Shown piece by piece: positions 7,827 through 15,491 of a DNA stretch of 64,000 nucleotides (positions are counted from its first letter, which is position 1; each line of letters begins with the position of its first letter). The notes under the pieces were generated by a model. That model searched no databases. It saw only the letters and a program-made list of their open reading frames with translations, and was not told the origin of the DNA. The position numbers and the translations under genes were made by a program. The stretch spans positions 124,001 to 188,000 of the forward strand of contig CANLYJ010000001.1 of NCBI GenBank assembly GCA_947495295.1, written 5' to 3'. The DNA is from an uncultured Paracoccaceae bacterium. Its GTDB lineage: Bacteria > Pseudomonadota > Alphaproteobacteria > Rhodobacterales > Rhodobacteraceae.

Positions 7827-7928
7827 AGCCGATTTGCCAGCAAATGTAGGTATTAACCAGCTTTGCGGCGATTCGCTGACAAAGCGCCGTTGCGGGGGCC
7901 AAGGGTGACCACCGAACGTTGCGCAGGC

Positions 7929-8720
7929 TCAGACCAGATGATCGGGTTGCGGCATCCCAAGGACATGAAAACCGCCATCGACGCGGATAATCTCACCCGT
8001 CGTGCAGGCACCCGCGTCAGAGGCCAGATAGACCGCCGTGCCGCCTACCGCCTCTAGCGTGGCATTGGACCGCATCGGCGCGTTCAAATCGGTGTGCTTA
8101 TAGGTTTTGCGCGCACCGCCAATGGCCGCCCCGGCAAGGGTTTTCATCGGGCCGGGGCTGATCGCATTGACGCGAATGCCCTGCGGGCCAAGGTCATTGG
8201 CCAGATAACGCGTGGTACTTTCCAGTGCTGCCTTGGCCACACCCATGACGTTGTAAAACGGGGTGACGCGGTTGCTGCCCTGATAGGTCAGGGTCAGCAA
8301 CGTGCCCCCGTCGGGCATCAGTTGCGAGGCCCGGTTCGCTACGTCGATAAAGGAATAGCAGGATATCGCGAGCGAGTTCTTGAAATTGTCGCGGCTGGTA
8401 TTGATAAACCGGCCCGTCAGTTCATTTTTATCTGAAAAAGCAATGGCATGGACCAGAAAATCCATTTTGCCCCAACGCTCCTTGATCATGCCAAATGCGG
8501 CATCAAGACTGGCATCATCGGTGACATCGACATCCACCATCATGTCTGAACCGACCGATTGCGCCAGCGGTTCCAACCGCTTGCCAAAAGCCTCGCCCTG
8601 ATAGGAAAATGCCAGTTCGGCACCGGCATCAGCCATCGCTTTGGCGATGCCCCAGGCGATGGATCGTTCATTGGCCACGCCCATGACCAGGCCGCGTTTT
8701 CCCTGCATCGAAATGGTCAT
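7929..8720 (-). CDS. fabI: enoyl-[acyl-carrier-protein] reductase (NADH)
   Basis: A 263-residue short-chain dehydrogenase of the FabI type. It reduces trans-2-enoyl-ACP in the last step of each fatty acid elongation cycle. The N-terminal nucleotide site has the FabI form GLVMGVANERSIAWGIA (about residues 10-26), the strand HAIAFSDK follows, and the catalytic Tyr-x6-Lys is in YNVMGVAK. The C-terminus has the NAISPGPMKTLA substrate loop. It begins four bases after the fabB stop, so it is co-transcribed with fabB. It is probably the main enoyl reductase, but other copies outside the window cannot be excluded. Confidence 0.95.
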   Translation of the reverse strand: MTISMQGKRGLVMGVANERSIAWGIAKAMADAGAELAFSYQGEAFGKRLEPLAQSVGSDMMVDVDVTDDASLDAAFGMIKERWGKMDFLVHAIAFSDKNELTGRFINTSRDNFKNSLAISCYSFIDVANRASQLMPDGGTLLTLTYQGSNRVTPFYNVMGVAKAALESTTRYLANDLGPQGIRVNAISPGPMKTLAGAAIGGARKTYKHTDLNAPMRSNATLEAVGGTAVYLASDAGACTTGEIIRVDGGFHVLGMPQPDHLV

Positions 8721-8724
8721 CAGA

Positions 8725-9954
8725 TCATCCTCTGAATTTGGAAAGGAGCATTGATCCGTTGGTACCGCCGAAGCCGAAAGAATTCGTCATCACCGTATCA
8801 AGCCCCGCATTATCAACACGTGCCGTGGCAATTTCAGCCGGATCGAGGGCCGGATCAAGCGTTTCGACATTGATTGACGGCGCGATGAAATCGTCCTGCA
8901 ACATCAACAGGCAATAGATCGCCTCTTGCGCGCCGGTGGCCCCCTGGGAATGGCCCGTCATCGATTTGGTCGAACTGATTGGCGGGGTGCTGCCTTCGCC
9001 AAAAACCCGACGCACCGCCTCAACCTCACCCACATCACCCACCGGTGTCGATGTGCCGTGTGCGTTGATATAACTGACTTTTCGGCCCTCGGGGATGCTC
9101 TCCAGCGCCAGCCGCATCGCCCGTTCGCCACCCTCGCCAGAGGGTGCAACCATGTCATGCCCATCCGATGTGGCCGCAAAGCCCGTGACCTCGGCGTAGA
9201 TCTTGGCTCCGCGCGCCTGCGCATGTTCCAGATCCTCCAGCACAACGATCCCGCCGCCGCCTGCGATCACGAAACCATCGCGATCGGCATCAAAGGCGCG
9301 CGAGGCTTTTTCGGGCGTGTCATTGTATTTCGACGACATGGCACCCATCGCATCAAACAGGCAGGACAGTGTCCAGTCCAGTTCCTCGCCACCACCTGCG
9401 AACATGACGTCCTGTTTGCCCATCATGATCTGTTCTGCCGCGTTGCCGATGCAATGCAGACTGGTCGAACAGGCCGAGGTGATCGAATAGTTGATGCCCT
9501 TGATTTTAAAGGCGGTCGATAGGTTGGCGGACACCGTCGAGGACATGCATTTCGGCACGGCAAAGGGCCCAATCCGTTTGGTGGCACCCGTGTTCTTGAC
9601 GACATCATGCGCGGTCAGCATGGCGGAGGTTGATGGCCCACCGGACCCTGCAACAAGGCCGGTACGCGGGTTAGAAATTGTGTTCTCATCCAGCCCCGCA
9701 TCGGCAATCGCTTGGCTCATCGCGATATGGGCATAGGCCGCACCCGGCCCCATGAAGCGCAGGGTGCGCTTGTCCACATGTTCGGTAATGTCGATCTTGA
9801 GCGTGCCTGCCACCTGGCTGCGAAACCCGTGTTCAGCCATCTCTGGGCTGGCTTCAATCCCGGATTTCCCTGCCTTCAACGCCGCGGTCACTTCTTCCGC
9901 GTTATTGCCAATCGGCGAGACGATACCCAATCCTGTAATCACAACACGGCGCAT
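8725..9954 (-). CDS. fabB: beta-ketoacyl-ACP synthase I
   Basis: A 409-residue condensing enzyme. The thiolase-fold active site is complete: Cys in SACSTSLHC (about residue 160), His in [11 protein letters not shown] and His in [11 protein letters not shown]. The start [17 protein letters not shown] is typical of FabB. FabB elongates cis-3-decenoyl-ACP made by FabA and so commits acyl chains to unsaturated fatty acids. GGGAG lies upstream of the ATG. In relatives fabA and fabB are adjacent; here 635 bases separate them, holding a G-run tract and an oppositely oriented gene. fabI follows four bases downstream. Confidence 0.95.
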   Translation of the reverse strand: MRRVVITGLGIVSPIGNNAEEVTAALKAGKSGIEASPEMAEHGFRSQVAGTLKIDITEHVDKRTLRFMGPGAAYAHIAMSQAIADAGLDENTISNPRTGLVAGSGGPSTSAMLTAHDVVKNTGATKRIGPFAVPKCMSSTVSANLSTAFKIKGINYSITSACSTSLHCIGNAAEQIMMGKQDVMFAGGGEELDWTLSCLFDAMGAMSSKYNDTPEKASRAFDADRDGFVIAGGGGIVVLEDLEHAQARGAKIYAEVTGFAATSDGHDMVAPSGEGGERAMRLALESIPEGRKVSYINAHGTSTPVGDVGEVEAVRRVFGEGSTPPISSTKSMTGHSQGATGAQEAIYCLLMLQDDFIAPSINVETLDPALDPAEIATARVDNAGLDTVMTNSFGFGGTNGSMLLSKFRG

Positions 9955-9986
9955 GGCTGCTCCCTCAATTCTTTTGTTTGTGTGTA

Positions 9987-10016
9987 GGGGAGAGGGGGCG
10001 AGGGGGCAAGTGGGGG
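9987..10016 (+). other. G-quadruplex-forming motif upstream of fabB
   Basis: Four runs of four or five G separated by 3, 3 and 5 bases (GGGG-AGA-GGGGG-CGA-GGGGG-CAAGT-GGGGG). The G-rich strand is the template strand for fabB; the motif lies 33-62 bases upstream of the fabB ATG, in its probable leader or promoter. It meets the usual sequence rule for an intramolecular G4. Function is inferred only. Confidence 0.55.
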
Positions 10017-10119
10017 TGAGTACAGGCGCGTCGAAGGTTGCCTGTCCTGAGTCTGAATTGTTGGTTGGAGTTGCGTCTTTTCCGGGTTCTAATAGCCGAA
10101 GTCGATAGCAGGAAGCACC

Positions 10120-10539
10120 ATGCCGAACCGTGAACTCATGATTGATGGCATCAAACCAAGCGAGCTAGTGACACTAGATGATCTGGAAGCCTATGCGCTT
10201 GCCGGTCGTCCAATTGTGTTCGCTGTCGGCGAAGCCGAAGTTCTTGCAGAGTTCTCCAAGTCAGGAAAAGTGCTTTTGGTTGAGATTGCCGTTGTGGAAC
10301 AAGGCGGTGAGGGCGTTCTTCCTGTGTTAGTTAGCACTATCGAACGGGCGGCATTGGCGCGGGAGTTTTCCGCAATCGAATGGTCTGTCTTGGCAAGGAA
10401 CTGCTCAACACCAAATCCAAAACTAATGCGAGTTCTAGAGAAAATCGGTTTCGAAGTGCGGCAGTTCGATAGTGGTGCCGAGTTTTATTGGCAGCGTCGA
10501 TCCACTAATGACTCTCTTTTGCGGCGCGCTTCGCGCTAG
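10120..10539 (+). CDS. small GNAT-like hypothetical protein inserted between fabA and fabB
   Basis: A 139-residue protein on the strand opposite the fab genes. The C-terminal half looks like the core of a GNAT acetyltransferase: strand [10 protein letters not shown], a pyrophosphate-loop-like E-Q-G-G-E-G followed by helix [15 protein letters not shown], strand [10 protein letters not shown], then [13 protein letters not shown], the usual Y/V-x-K-x-GF ending. The N-terminal strands are too short for a complete GNAT, so acetyl-CoA use is uncertain. Its base composition looks clearly more AT-rich than the surrounding fab genes, which suggests acquisition. GGAAG lies 8 bases upstream of the ATG. 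It could also be a decayed enzyme or an unknown family. Confidence 0.55.
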   Translation: MPNRELMIDGIKPSELVTLDDLEAYALAGRPIVFAVGEAEVLAEFSKSGKVLLVEIAVVEQGGEGVLPVLVSTIERAALAREFSAIEWSVLARNCSTPNPKLMRVLEKIGFEVRQFDSGAEFYWQRRSTNDSLLRRASR

Positions 10540-10589
10540 GTCTGCTTCCGTTCGCAAAAACCACCGCTACCAAAGTCCTTCTTTGATAC

Positions 10590-11099
10590 TTAACTCTCGC
10601 TCAGCGCCACCTTCATATCCTTGACCTGATAGATCACTTCGCCATCGGCCTCCACGATCCCGTCGGCCACGCCCATGGTCAGGCGGCGCGTTTGCAAGGC
10701 TTTGGTGAAGTCGATCTTGTAGGTCAGCATCTTGCGGTCGGGGCGCACCATGCCGGTCAGCTTCACCTCGCCGACTCCCAGTGCATAGCCGCGCCCTTGC
10801 CAGCCGCGCCAGCCGAGGTTGAAACCCGTCAGCTGCCATAGCCCGTCCAGCCCGAGGCAACCGGGCATGATCGGGTTACCGGGGAAATGACACTCGAAAA
10901 ACCACAGATCCGGGGTGATATCGAACTCTGCGACAACATGTCCTTTGCCATGCGCGCCACCATCGCCCGAGATATCGGTGATCCGGTCCATCATCAGCAT
11001 GGGCGGGGCCGGAAGCTGCGCATTGCCGGGGCCGAAAAGCTCGCCACGGGCGCATTTCAACAGGTCGTCCTTGTCAAAACTGGATGGAAACTCGGCCAT
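10590..11099 (-). CDS. fabA: 3-hydroxydecanoyl-ACP dehydratase/isomerase
   Basis: A 169-residue hot-dog fold enzyme. It dehydrates 3-hydroxydecanoyl-ACP and isomerises the double bond to cis-3, the branch point for anaerobic unsaturated fatty acid synthesis. The active-site helix and loop are intact: His in [19 protein letters not shown] (about residues 67-85) and the following Asp. The N-terminal dimer strand [12 protein letters not shown] is present. It is transcribed divergently from irr, 144 bases away, an arrangement common in Rhodobacterales. fabB follows on the same strand after an unusual 635-base gap. Confidence 0.96.
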   Translation of the reverse strand: MAEFPSSFDKDDLLKCARGELFGPGNAQLPAPPMLMMDRITDISGDGGAHGKGHVVAEFDITPDLWFFECHFPGNPIMPGCLGLDGLWQLTGFNLGWRGWQGRGYALGVGEVKLTGMVRPDRKMLTYKIDFTKALQTRRLTMGVADGIVEADGEVIYQVKDMKVALSES

Positions 11100-11243
11100 A
11101 TCTTTGGTCTCATTCTTGTCTGCTACGGTCTCCGACCTCTATCACCGAGCAGTTGAAAAGGGCAAGTGCAGGTGATTTCTGACTATTTTATTTGATCCGG
11201 GGGTGTTTCTTACCATATTAGGGGGGAAGGCAGAGTTTGGATA

Positions 11244-11663
11244 ATGATGACTGATCCTCGGATAGAGCGGAGCGCGGCCTGGCTGGCTGGCGCTGGGTTG
11301 CGGCCAACGCGGCAGCGGCTGGCATTGGCCGGGCTGCTGGTTGGCGACGGGCAGGATCGACATGTCACCGCAGAAAGCCTGTTTGATGCGGCATCCACGA
11401 CTGGCGAAAAAGTATCGCTTGCGACCGTCTACAATACGCTGCGTGCATTCTGCGATGCGGGCCTGATGCGTGAGATCACTGTGGATGGGTCAAAAAGCTA
11501 TTTTGACACCAATATGACAGATCATCCCCATTTCTATTGGGAAGACAGCGCCACGCTGACGGATGCGCCGGCCCAGGACCTGCAAATCAGCAAATTGCCC
11601 ACGGCACCTGATGGTGCGGAGATCGCATCTGTTGATGTTGTGATCCGGTTGCGTCGCACCTGA
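11244..11663 (+). CDS. irr: Fur-family iron response regulator
   Basis: A 139-residue Fur-superfamily protein. The winged helix is at about residues 15-80 (GLRPTRQRLALAGLL, then VSLATVYNTLRAFCDAGL). The dimerisation part is short and has TDHPHFYWED, the histidine-rich segment found in Irr proteins that binds heme or metal. There is no Cys-Pro heme regulatory motif at the N-terminus. Irr controls heme synthesis and iron uptake in alphaproteobacteria under iron limitation. Its pairing with divergent fabA supports the Irr call over Fur, Zur or PerR. Two ATG codons (11244, 11247) could serve as start. Confidence 0.85.
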   Translation: MMTDPRIERSAAWLAGAGLRPTRQRLALAGLLVGDGQDRHVTAESLFDAASTTGEKVSLATVYNTLRAFCDAGLMREITVDGSKSYFDTNMTDHPHFYWEDSATLTDAPAQDLQISKLPTAPDGAEIASVDVVIRLRRT

Positions 11664-11753
11664 GCAACGACTGCTAAAGTCCGGATTTTCCGACCTTGTC
11701 GAAACCTGCAGATGCCGACATGTTCCGCGTGACTGACATCCAGAGGTTGACCG

Positions 11754-12482
11754 ATGGCGGAACAAAAACGCGAAGAAATGGTGTTGTCATTTTATCGGGT
11801 GCGTACGGCGCTTGGTTTATTGGGGATATTCCTGCCCATCGTACTGATAGTGGGTGGACTGATTTATGATCAACGGATCGAGCCATCGATCAGCGATTTT
11901 TATCACACGATCTATCGGGACATATTTGTGGGCAGCCTTTGTGCGATCGGTGTCTTTCTGATTTCCTATCGCGGCTATCAGCTACAATCTGGTGAGCTGT
12001 TTGACGACAATTGGGTGGCCACTGCCGCTGGCGTTTCGGCCTTTGGTGTTGCGTTGTTCCCCAATGAAGGCCCGCCTGAAAAACTGATTGTTTTGCAAGA
12101 GGCGGGCGTTTTGGTGGGTACAAACCCGCTTTGGCACTATCTGTCCGCATTGATTTTCTTTGGCTGCCTTGCGCGCTTTTGTTTCAAGTTTGCCCGGACC
12201 GCCAAGAAACGACGTCGCCCCATCTATCTGACCTGTGGGTGGGTTATCATGACGATGTTGCTGGCGATTGCTGCGGCCTCGGCGATCAAGATCCACGGCA
12301 GCGGGTGGCCGCAAGACATCGTGGTGCGCTATAAACTGGTCCTTTGGTTAGAGGCGGTGGGAATCTGGGCTTTCGGTGTTTCGTGGTTGGTGAAAGGGCG
12401 CGCCGACATTGCCCTGGCCAATCTGACTGGGGCGCAGGCCCTGGCGATTGATGATGCGGAGTTGCCGATGAAGATGGGTTAA
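11754..12482 (+). CDS. multi-spanning membrane protein, unknown function
   Basis: A 242-residue integral membrane protein with about six hydrophobic helices: around residues 18-38 (GLLGIFLPIVLIVGGLIY), 58-77, 87-101, 126-148, 158-178 and 195-210. A soluble-facing loop SISDFYHTIYRDIFVG lies between the first two helices, and a basic ARTAKKRRRPIY loop is inside. I do not recognise a specific family. The last codons and the TAA stop (12480-12482) lie inside a REP hairpin, so the C-terminus may have been changed by REP insertion. It is followed by the RAYT gene. Confidence 0.7.
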   Translation: MAEQKREEMVLSFYRVRTALGLLGIFLPIVLIVGGLIYDQRIEPSISDFYHTIYRDIFVGSLCAIGVFLISYRGYQLQSGELFDDNWVATAAGVSAFGVALFPNEGPPEKLIVLQEAGVLVGTNPLWHYLSALIFFGCLARFCFKFARTAKKRRRPIYLTCGWVIMTMLLAIAAASAIKIHGSGWPQDIVVRYKLVLWLEAVGIWAFGVSWLVKGRADIALANLTGAQALAIDDAELPMKMG

Positions 12483-12495
12483 AACCCATCTTACG
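12471..12495. repeat. REP element, left of the RAYT gene
   Basis: AAGATGGGTT and its exact reverse complement AACCCATCTT around a 2-base loop (12471-12492), followed by ACG so that the foot reads TTACG (12491-12495). The loop bases are part of the TAA stop of the preceding gene. On the minus strand it reads CGTAAG followed by the hairpin, the same form as the copies at 13004-13025 and 20735-20756. Confidence 0.85.
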
Positions 12496-12546
12496 ATGTG
12501 GCGTCTGTTTACGCCCTATTAACGATGATTGGGCAGGTTTGTCCGT

Positions 12547-13092
12547 ATGACCAGTTACATCCGGCGTTATGTCCCCGGCGGCACTTATTTCTTTACCGTG
12601 CGTTTGCAAGATCAGGGGTCTGATCTGCTCACGGCGCGTGTTGATCTTTTGCGCAGCGCCACCCGTCTCTGCATGAAACGATGGCCGTTTGAGATTGCCG
12701 GTGCAGTGGTTCTCCCGAATAAACTGCATATGATCTGGGTCTTGCCGGAAGGTGATGTGGGGTTCTCCAAGCGTTGGCGGCTGATCAAATCCACGTTCTC
12801 ACGCCATGTTCCGGCCCCAGCCCATATCGCACCCAGTCAATTCAAACGGGGTGAAAAGGGGATCTGGCAACGTCGGTTCTGGGAACATGTGATCCGTGAT
12901 CAGCAAGATTTTGATCTGCATATGCATGTGATCGCGACTGCGCCGGTTCATGCCGGGTTGGTCAGGCGTCCGCGCGATTGGCCTTATTCGTCGTTACAAC
13001 ACCGTAAGATGGGTCTTGACCCATCGCCGCCTAAAACCATTGGCCCGGTTCCATTAGCCCCAAATCGCAAAGCTGCTGCGACTGCCAACTGA
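12547..13092 (+). CDS. REP-associated tyrosine transposase (RAYT), probably inactive
   Basis: A 181-residue protein of the Y1/HUH RAYT family: opening YIRRYVPGGTYFFTV, then WPFEIAGAVVLPNKLHMIWV, LPEGD, SKRWRLIKSTF, WQRRFWEHVIRD and GLVRRPRDWPYSS, all in family order. RAYTs cut REP hairpins using a His-x-His metal site and a catalytic Tyr. Here the metal site reads Lys59-Leu-His61, so the first His is lost. The segment that should carry Tyr in Y-I-x-x-N-P-V reads V-I-A-T-A-P-V (residues 128-134), so the Tyr is also lost. The final 30 residues run through the right REP and antisense to the next gene. Start 12547 (ATG) is chosen over a TTG at 12529. Confidence 0.88.
   Translation: MTSYIRRYVPGGTYFFTVRLQDQGSDLLTARVDLLRSATRLCMKRWPFEIAGAVVLPNKLHMIWVLPEGDVGFSKRWRLIKSTFSRHVPAPAHIAPSQFKRGEKGIWQRRFWEHVIRDQQDFDLHMHVIATAPVHAGLVRRPRDWPYSSLQHRKMGLDPSPPKTIGPVPLAPNRKAAATAN
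13004..13025. repeat. REP element, right of and inside the RAYT 3' end
   Basis: CGTAA foot (13004-13008 reads GTAAG with the first stem base) followed by an 8-bp stem GATGGGTC/GACCCATC with a TT loop. It is inverted relative to the left REP at 12471-12495. It falls inside the RAYT reading frame, encoding about residues 153-160, and ends five bases before the stop of the convergent glycosyltransferase gene. Confidence 0.85.
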
Positions 13093-13882
13093 ACGGTTCT
13101 GAATTCTGCCAGTAAAAGCTGTCGATCCGGTGGCGGCTGCCGGGGTTGCGTTTGAGCGCTTTTGCCGTCCGGAATGAACAGATTGCCGTTGTAATATTGT
13201 GATGCCATGGGCAGGCATATGTATTGTACTCGGCAAGATTGAATTGCCGATCCGCCAACATTTGCAACCCCGGCGCCGTCCAAAAAAGGGATACCCGATC
13301 AATCCGTCGCCGCCAGTAAGGTACATGTTCCTCAAAGCGCCACCGCAACCCGCCAAAGAAATCCATCTGCCTGTCCAGCGGTCTGCCAGTTCCATCCGTG
13401 CGCGCCAGCGCATAATAACCTGCGCGATCCAGCCAGGCATCTTCACGGTTCACACCCAAAGGAGCCGCGTCCAGGTCGCGCGCATATAGATCGATGACAT
13501 AGCTCAGAATGCTGTCGCGGCGTTCTTCCACACTGAAGGCGATCAACTCGCCCACGGATCGTGTTTCGCAAAACGGGTAGTACAGGAATTCGGCATTGTA
13601 GCAGTAATGCAGCCAGATATTGGGGGAGGCCCTACCAACAGCATTCACGATCTCAGGCAAGGCCCCTTCGGATAGAACCTCGTGATCGACCCGGTCGATA
13701 TCTTCCGGCACGGGCAACTCGGCGGCTCCAAAAGCAATCACCTTGGCAAACCCGCACCGTTGCAGATGTGCGAGCGTTGCGTCGATTTCGACCGCGTCTT
13801 CCAGTAAGACCAATGCAATCGGTCCTTGCGAAAGCGTGCGCTTTCGGTCTGCGACAAGGGCGTCAAGGCTGGGGTAATGCAT
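13031..13882 (-). CDS. glycosyltransferase family 2-like protein
   Basis: A 283-residue protein from the chosen ATG at 13882; the frame stays open back to 14008, overlapping miaB, so a longer form is possible. Residues 1-70 form an alpha/beta part with ALVLLEDAVEIDATLAHLQRCG and IDRVDHEVL. The middle and C-terminal parts (NIWLHYCYNAEFLYYPF, MDFFGGLRWRFEEHVP, YACPWHHNITTAICSF) match a family usually annotated as glycosyltransferase family 2 in Rhodobacteraceae; this is from memory of the family. No signal peptide or membrane helix is seen. Its 3' end overlaps the convergent RAYT gene by 62 bases. Sugar and acceptor are unknown. Confidence 0.6.
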   Translation of the reverse strand: MHYPSLDALVADRKRTLSQGPIALVLLEDAVEIDATLAHLQRCGFAKVIAFGAAELPVPEDIDRVDHEVLSEGALPEIVNAVGRASPNIWLHYCYNAEFLYYPFCETRSVGELIAFSVEERRDSILSYVIDLYARDLDAAPLGVNREDAWLDRAGYYALARTDGTGRPLDRQMDFFGGLRWRFEEHVPYWRRRIDRVSLFWTAPGLQMLADRQFNLAEYNTYACPWHHNITTAICSFRTAKALKRNPGSRHRIDSFYWQNSEPFSWQSQQLCDLGLMEPGQWF

Positions 13883-13995
13883 ACTGTCCGGTCGGGCTTG
13901 GTTTCCGCGCAAAATCGGTGAATTTGCGCCGCATTGCAAGCGGCCATCCAAATCGTTAGAAGGCCCGAGTCCTTTCCAGTGATAGAGCAACCCCA

Positions 13996-15306
13996 ATGTC
14001 CGCGCCAAAGAAGCTGTTTATCAAGACCTATGGCTGTCAGATGAATGTTTATGACAGCGAACGCATGGCCGAGGCGCTGGGCGGCAAGGGCTATGTGCAG
14101 ACCGACACGGCGGATGATGCCGATATGATCCTGCTCAACACCTGCCATATTCGCGAGAAAGCAGCGGAAAAAGTGTATTCGGAGCTGGGGCGTTTCAAAG
14201 GGCTGAAAGCTGAAAAGCCGGACCTGAAAATCGGCGTGGCGGGTTGTGTGGCCCAGGCTGAAGGTGAAGAGATCATGCGCCGTCAGCCGCTGGTTGATCT
14301 GGTGGTTGGCCCGCAAAGCTATCACCGTCTGCCCGCGATGGATGACGCGATCCAAACCGGGGTCAAGGCGCTCGACACTGATTTTCCGGAAGATGATAAA
14401 TTCGATACGCTCAGATCGCGGGCCAAGGCAAAGCGTGGCCCAACCGCGTTTCTGACCGTGCAGGAAGGGTGCGACAAGTTTTGTGCCTTTTGTGTCGTAC
14501 CCTATACACGCGGAGCAGAAGTATCGCGCCCGGCTGACCGCATCCTGCGCGAAGCGCAGGAACTGGTGGAAAGCGGTGTGCGCGAAATCACCCTGCTGGG
14601 CCAGAATGTGAATGCCTATCACGGCCATGAAAAGGGGCTGGCAGGGTTGATTTGGGCGCTGGACAAGGTCGATGGGTTGGAGCGGATCAGATTCACCACG
14701 TCACATCCCAACGACATGGATGACGCCTTGATCGAGGCGCATGGCACCTGTGACAAGCTGATGCCTTATCTGCATTTGCCAGTGCAATCCGGGTCAGATC
14801 GGATTCTGAAAGCGATGAACCGCAAGCATACGGCTGAAAGCTACATCCGTCTGATTGAACGGATCAGGGCTGCACGGCCTGATCTGTTGCTGTCGGGCGA
14901 CTTCATTGTGGGCTTCCCCGGTGAGACGGAGGAAGATTTTGAAGATACAATGCAACTGGTGCGTGACGTCCATTACGGGCAGGCCTATTCGTTCAAATAT
15001 TCCACGCGCCCGGGCACGCCAGCGGCGGAAAAACCGCAGTTGCCTGAAGATGTCATGAACGACCGGTTGCAACGGTTGCAGGCCCTCTTGCGTGCGCAGC
15101 AGCAAAGCACGCAAGCATCCATGGTCGGGCGCGAGGTGAAGGTTCTGTTTGAAAAAACGGGCCGCGAGCCGGGTCAGATGATTGGTAAGTCCGAATATCT
15201 GCATGCTGTCTATGCGGAAGCACCGGCCGAGGTGCTGGGGCAGGTGTGCCGCGTGCAGGTGATCGCAGACAGTCCGAATTCGCTGAAAGGTGAGCTCATC
15301 AGCTGA
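13996..15306 (+). CDS. miaB: tRNA-2-methylthio-N6-dimethylallyladenosine synthase
   Basis: A 436-residue radical-SAM methylthiotransferase. It adds the 2-methylthio group to i6A at position 37 of tRNAs that read UNN codons. The N-terminal UPF0004 domain has three cluster cysteines (TYGCQMN, LNTCHIR, AGCVAQ). The radical-SAM CxxxCxxC is in [19 protein letters not shown]-terminal TRAM domain binds tRNA (about residues 370-433). It heads the set miaB-phoH-ybeY-corC-lnt-metK, widely conserved in alphaproteobacteria. A 185-base gap with two palindromes separates it from phoH. Confidence 0.96.
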   Translation: MSAPKKLFIKTYGCQMNVYDSERMAEALGGKGYVQTDTADDADMILLNTCHIREKAAEKVYSELGRFKGLKAEKPDLKIGVAGCVAQAEGEEIMRRQPLVDLVVGPQSYHRLPAMDDAIQTGVKALDTDFPEDDKFDTLRSRAKAKRGPTAFLTVQEGCDKFCAFCVVPYTRGAEVSRPADRILREAQELVESGVREITLLGQNVNAYHGHEKGLAGLIWALDKVDGLERIRFTTSHPNDMDDALIEAHGTCDKLMPYLHLPVQSGSDRILKAMNRKHTAESYIRLIERIRAARPDLLLSGDFIVGFPGETEEDFEDTMQLVRDVHYGQAYSFKYSTRPGTPAAEKPQLPEDVMNDRLQRLQALLRAQQQSTQASMVGREVKVLFEKTGREPGQMIGKSEYLHAVYAEAPAEVLGQVCRVQVIADSPNSLKGELIS

Positions 15307-15322
15307 TCGTCGCCGCAGGGGC

Positions 15323-15344
15323 CAAATTCCTACGAAGGAATTTG
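15323..15344. repeat. 9-bp stem hairpin after miaB
   Basis: CAAATTCCT, a 4-base loop ACGA, then AGGAATTTG: a perfect inverted repeat 17 bases past the miaB stop. It lacks a GC-rich stem, so it is a weak terminator at best; the form suggests a dispersed intergenic palindrome. Confidence 0.55.
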
Positions 15345-15346
15345 TG

Positions 15347-15367
15347 CAGACTTTTTAAAAAAGTCTG
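15347..15367 (+). terminator. 10-bp stem palindrome, possible miaB terminator
   Basis: CAGACTTTTT, one A, then AAAAAGTCTG: a 10-bp perfect inverted repeat directly after the previous hairpin. The loop is effectively formed from the A/T run. It may terminate in either direction or be part of the same repeat unit as 15323-15344. Confidence 0.4.
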
Positions 15368-15491
15368 ATCCGCGCTTTGGGTCAGGCGTGGCGCTTTATT
15401 CGTATCAAATCCGTGACAATCGCCCATCACCGCTTGCGCGTCGCGGTCGGACTTGCCACCATATCCGTAGAGAGACTCAAAGGAGAGCTGA

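Larger units (their letters stand above)
7268..7928. other. 661-base non-coding region with palindromes and a tandem repeat
   Basis: No frame here looks coding: the short frames have no ribosome sites and no recognisable motifs. The region holds two palindromes (7380-7405 and 7415-7432), a short imperfect direct repeat around 7700-7735 (CTGTCAGC and CTGACAGC), and an 11-bp tandem repeat at 7783-7826. It separates the GGDEF-EAL gene from the end of fabI. Confidence 0.6.

Noticed and set aside
7637..7843. possible small gene on the minus strand in the gap before fabI
   Set aside because: Its start is the 11-bp repeat itself, it lacks a ribosome site, and the similarity of its first residues to a frame at 23443 reflects the repeat only.
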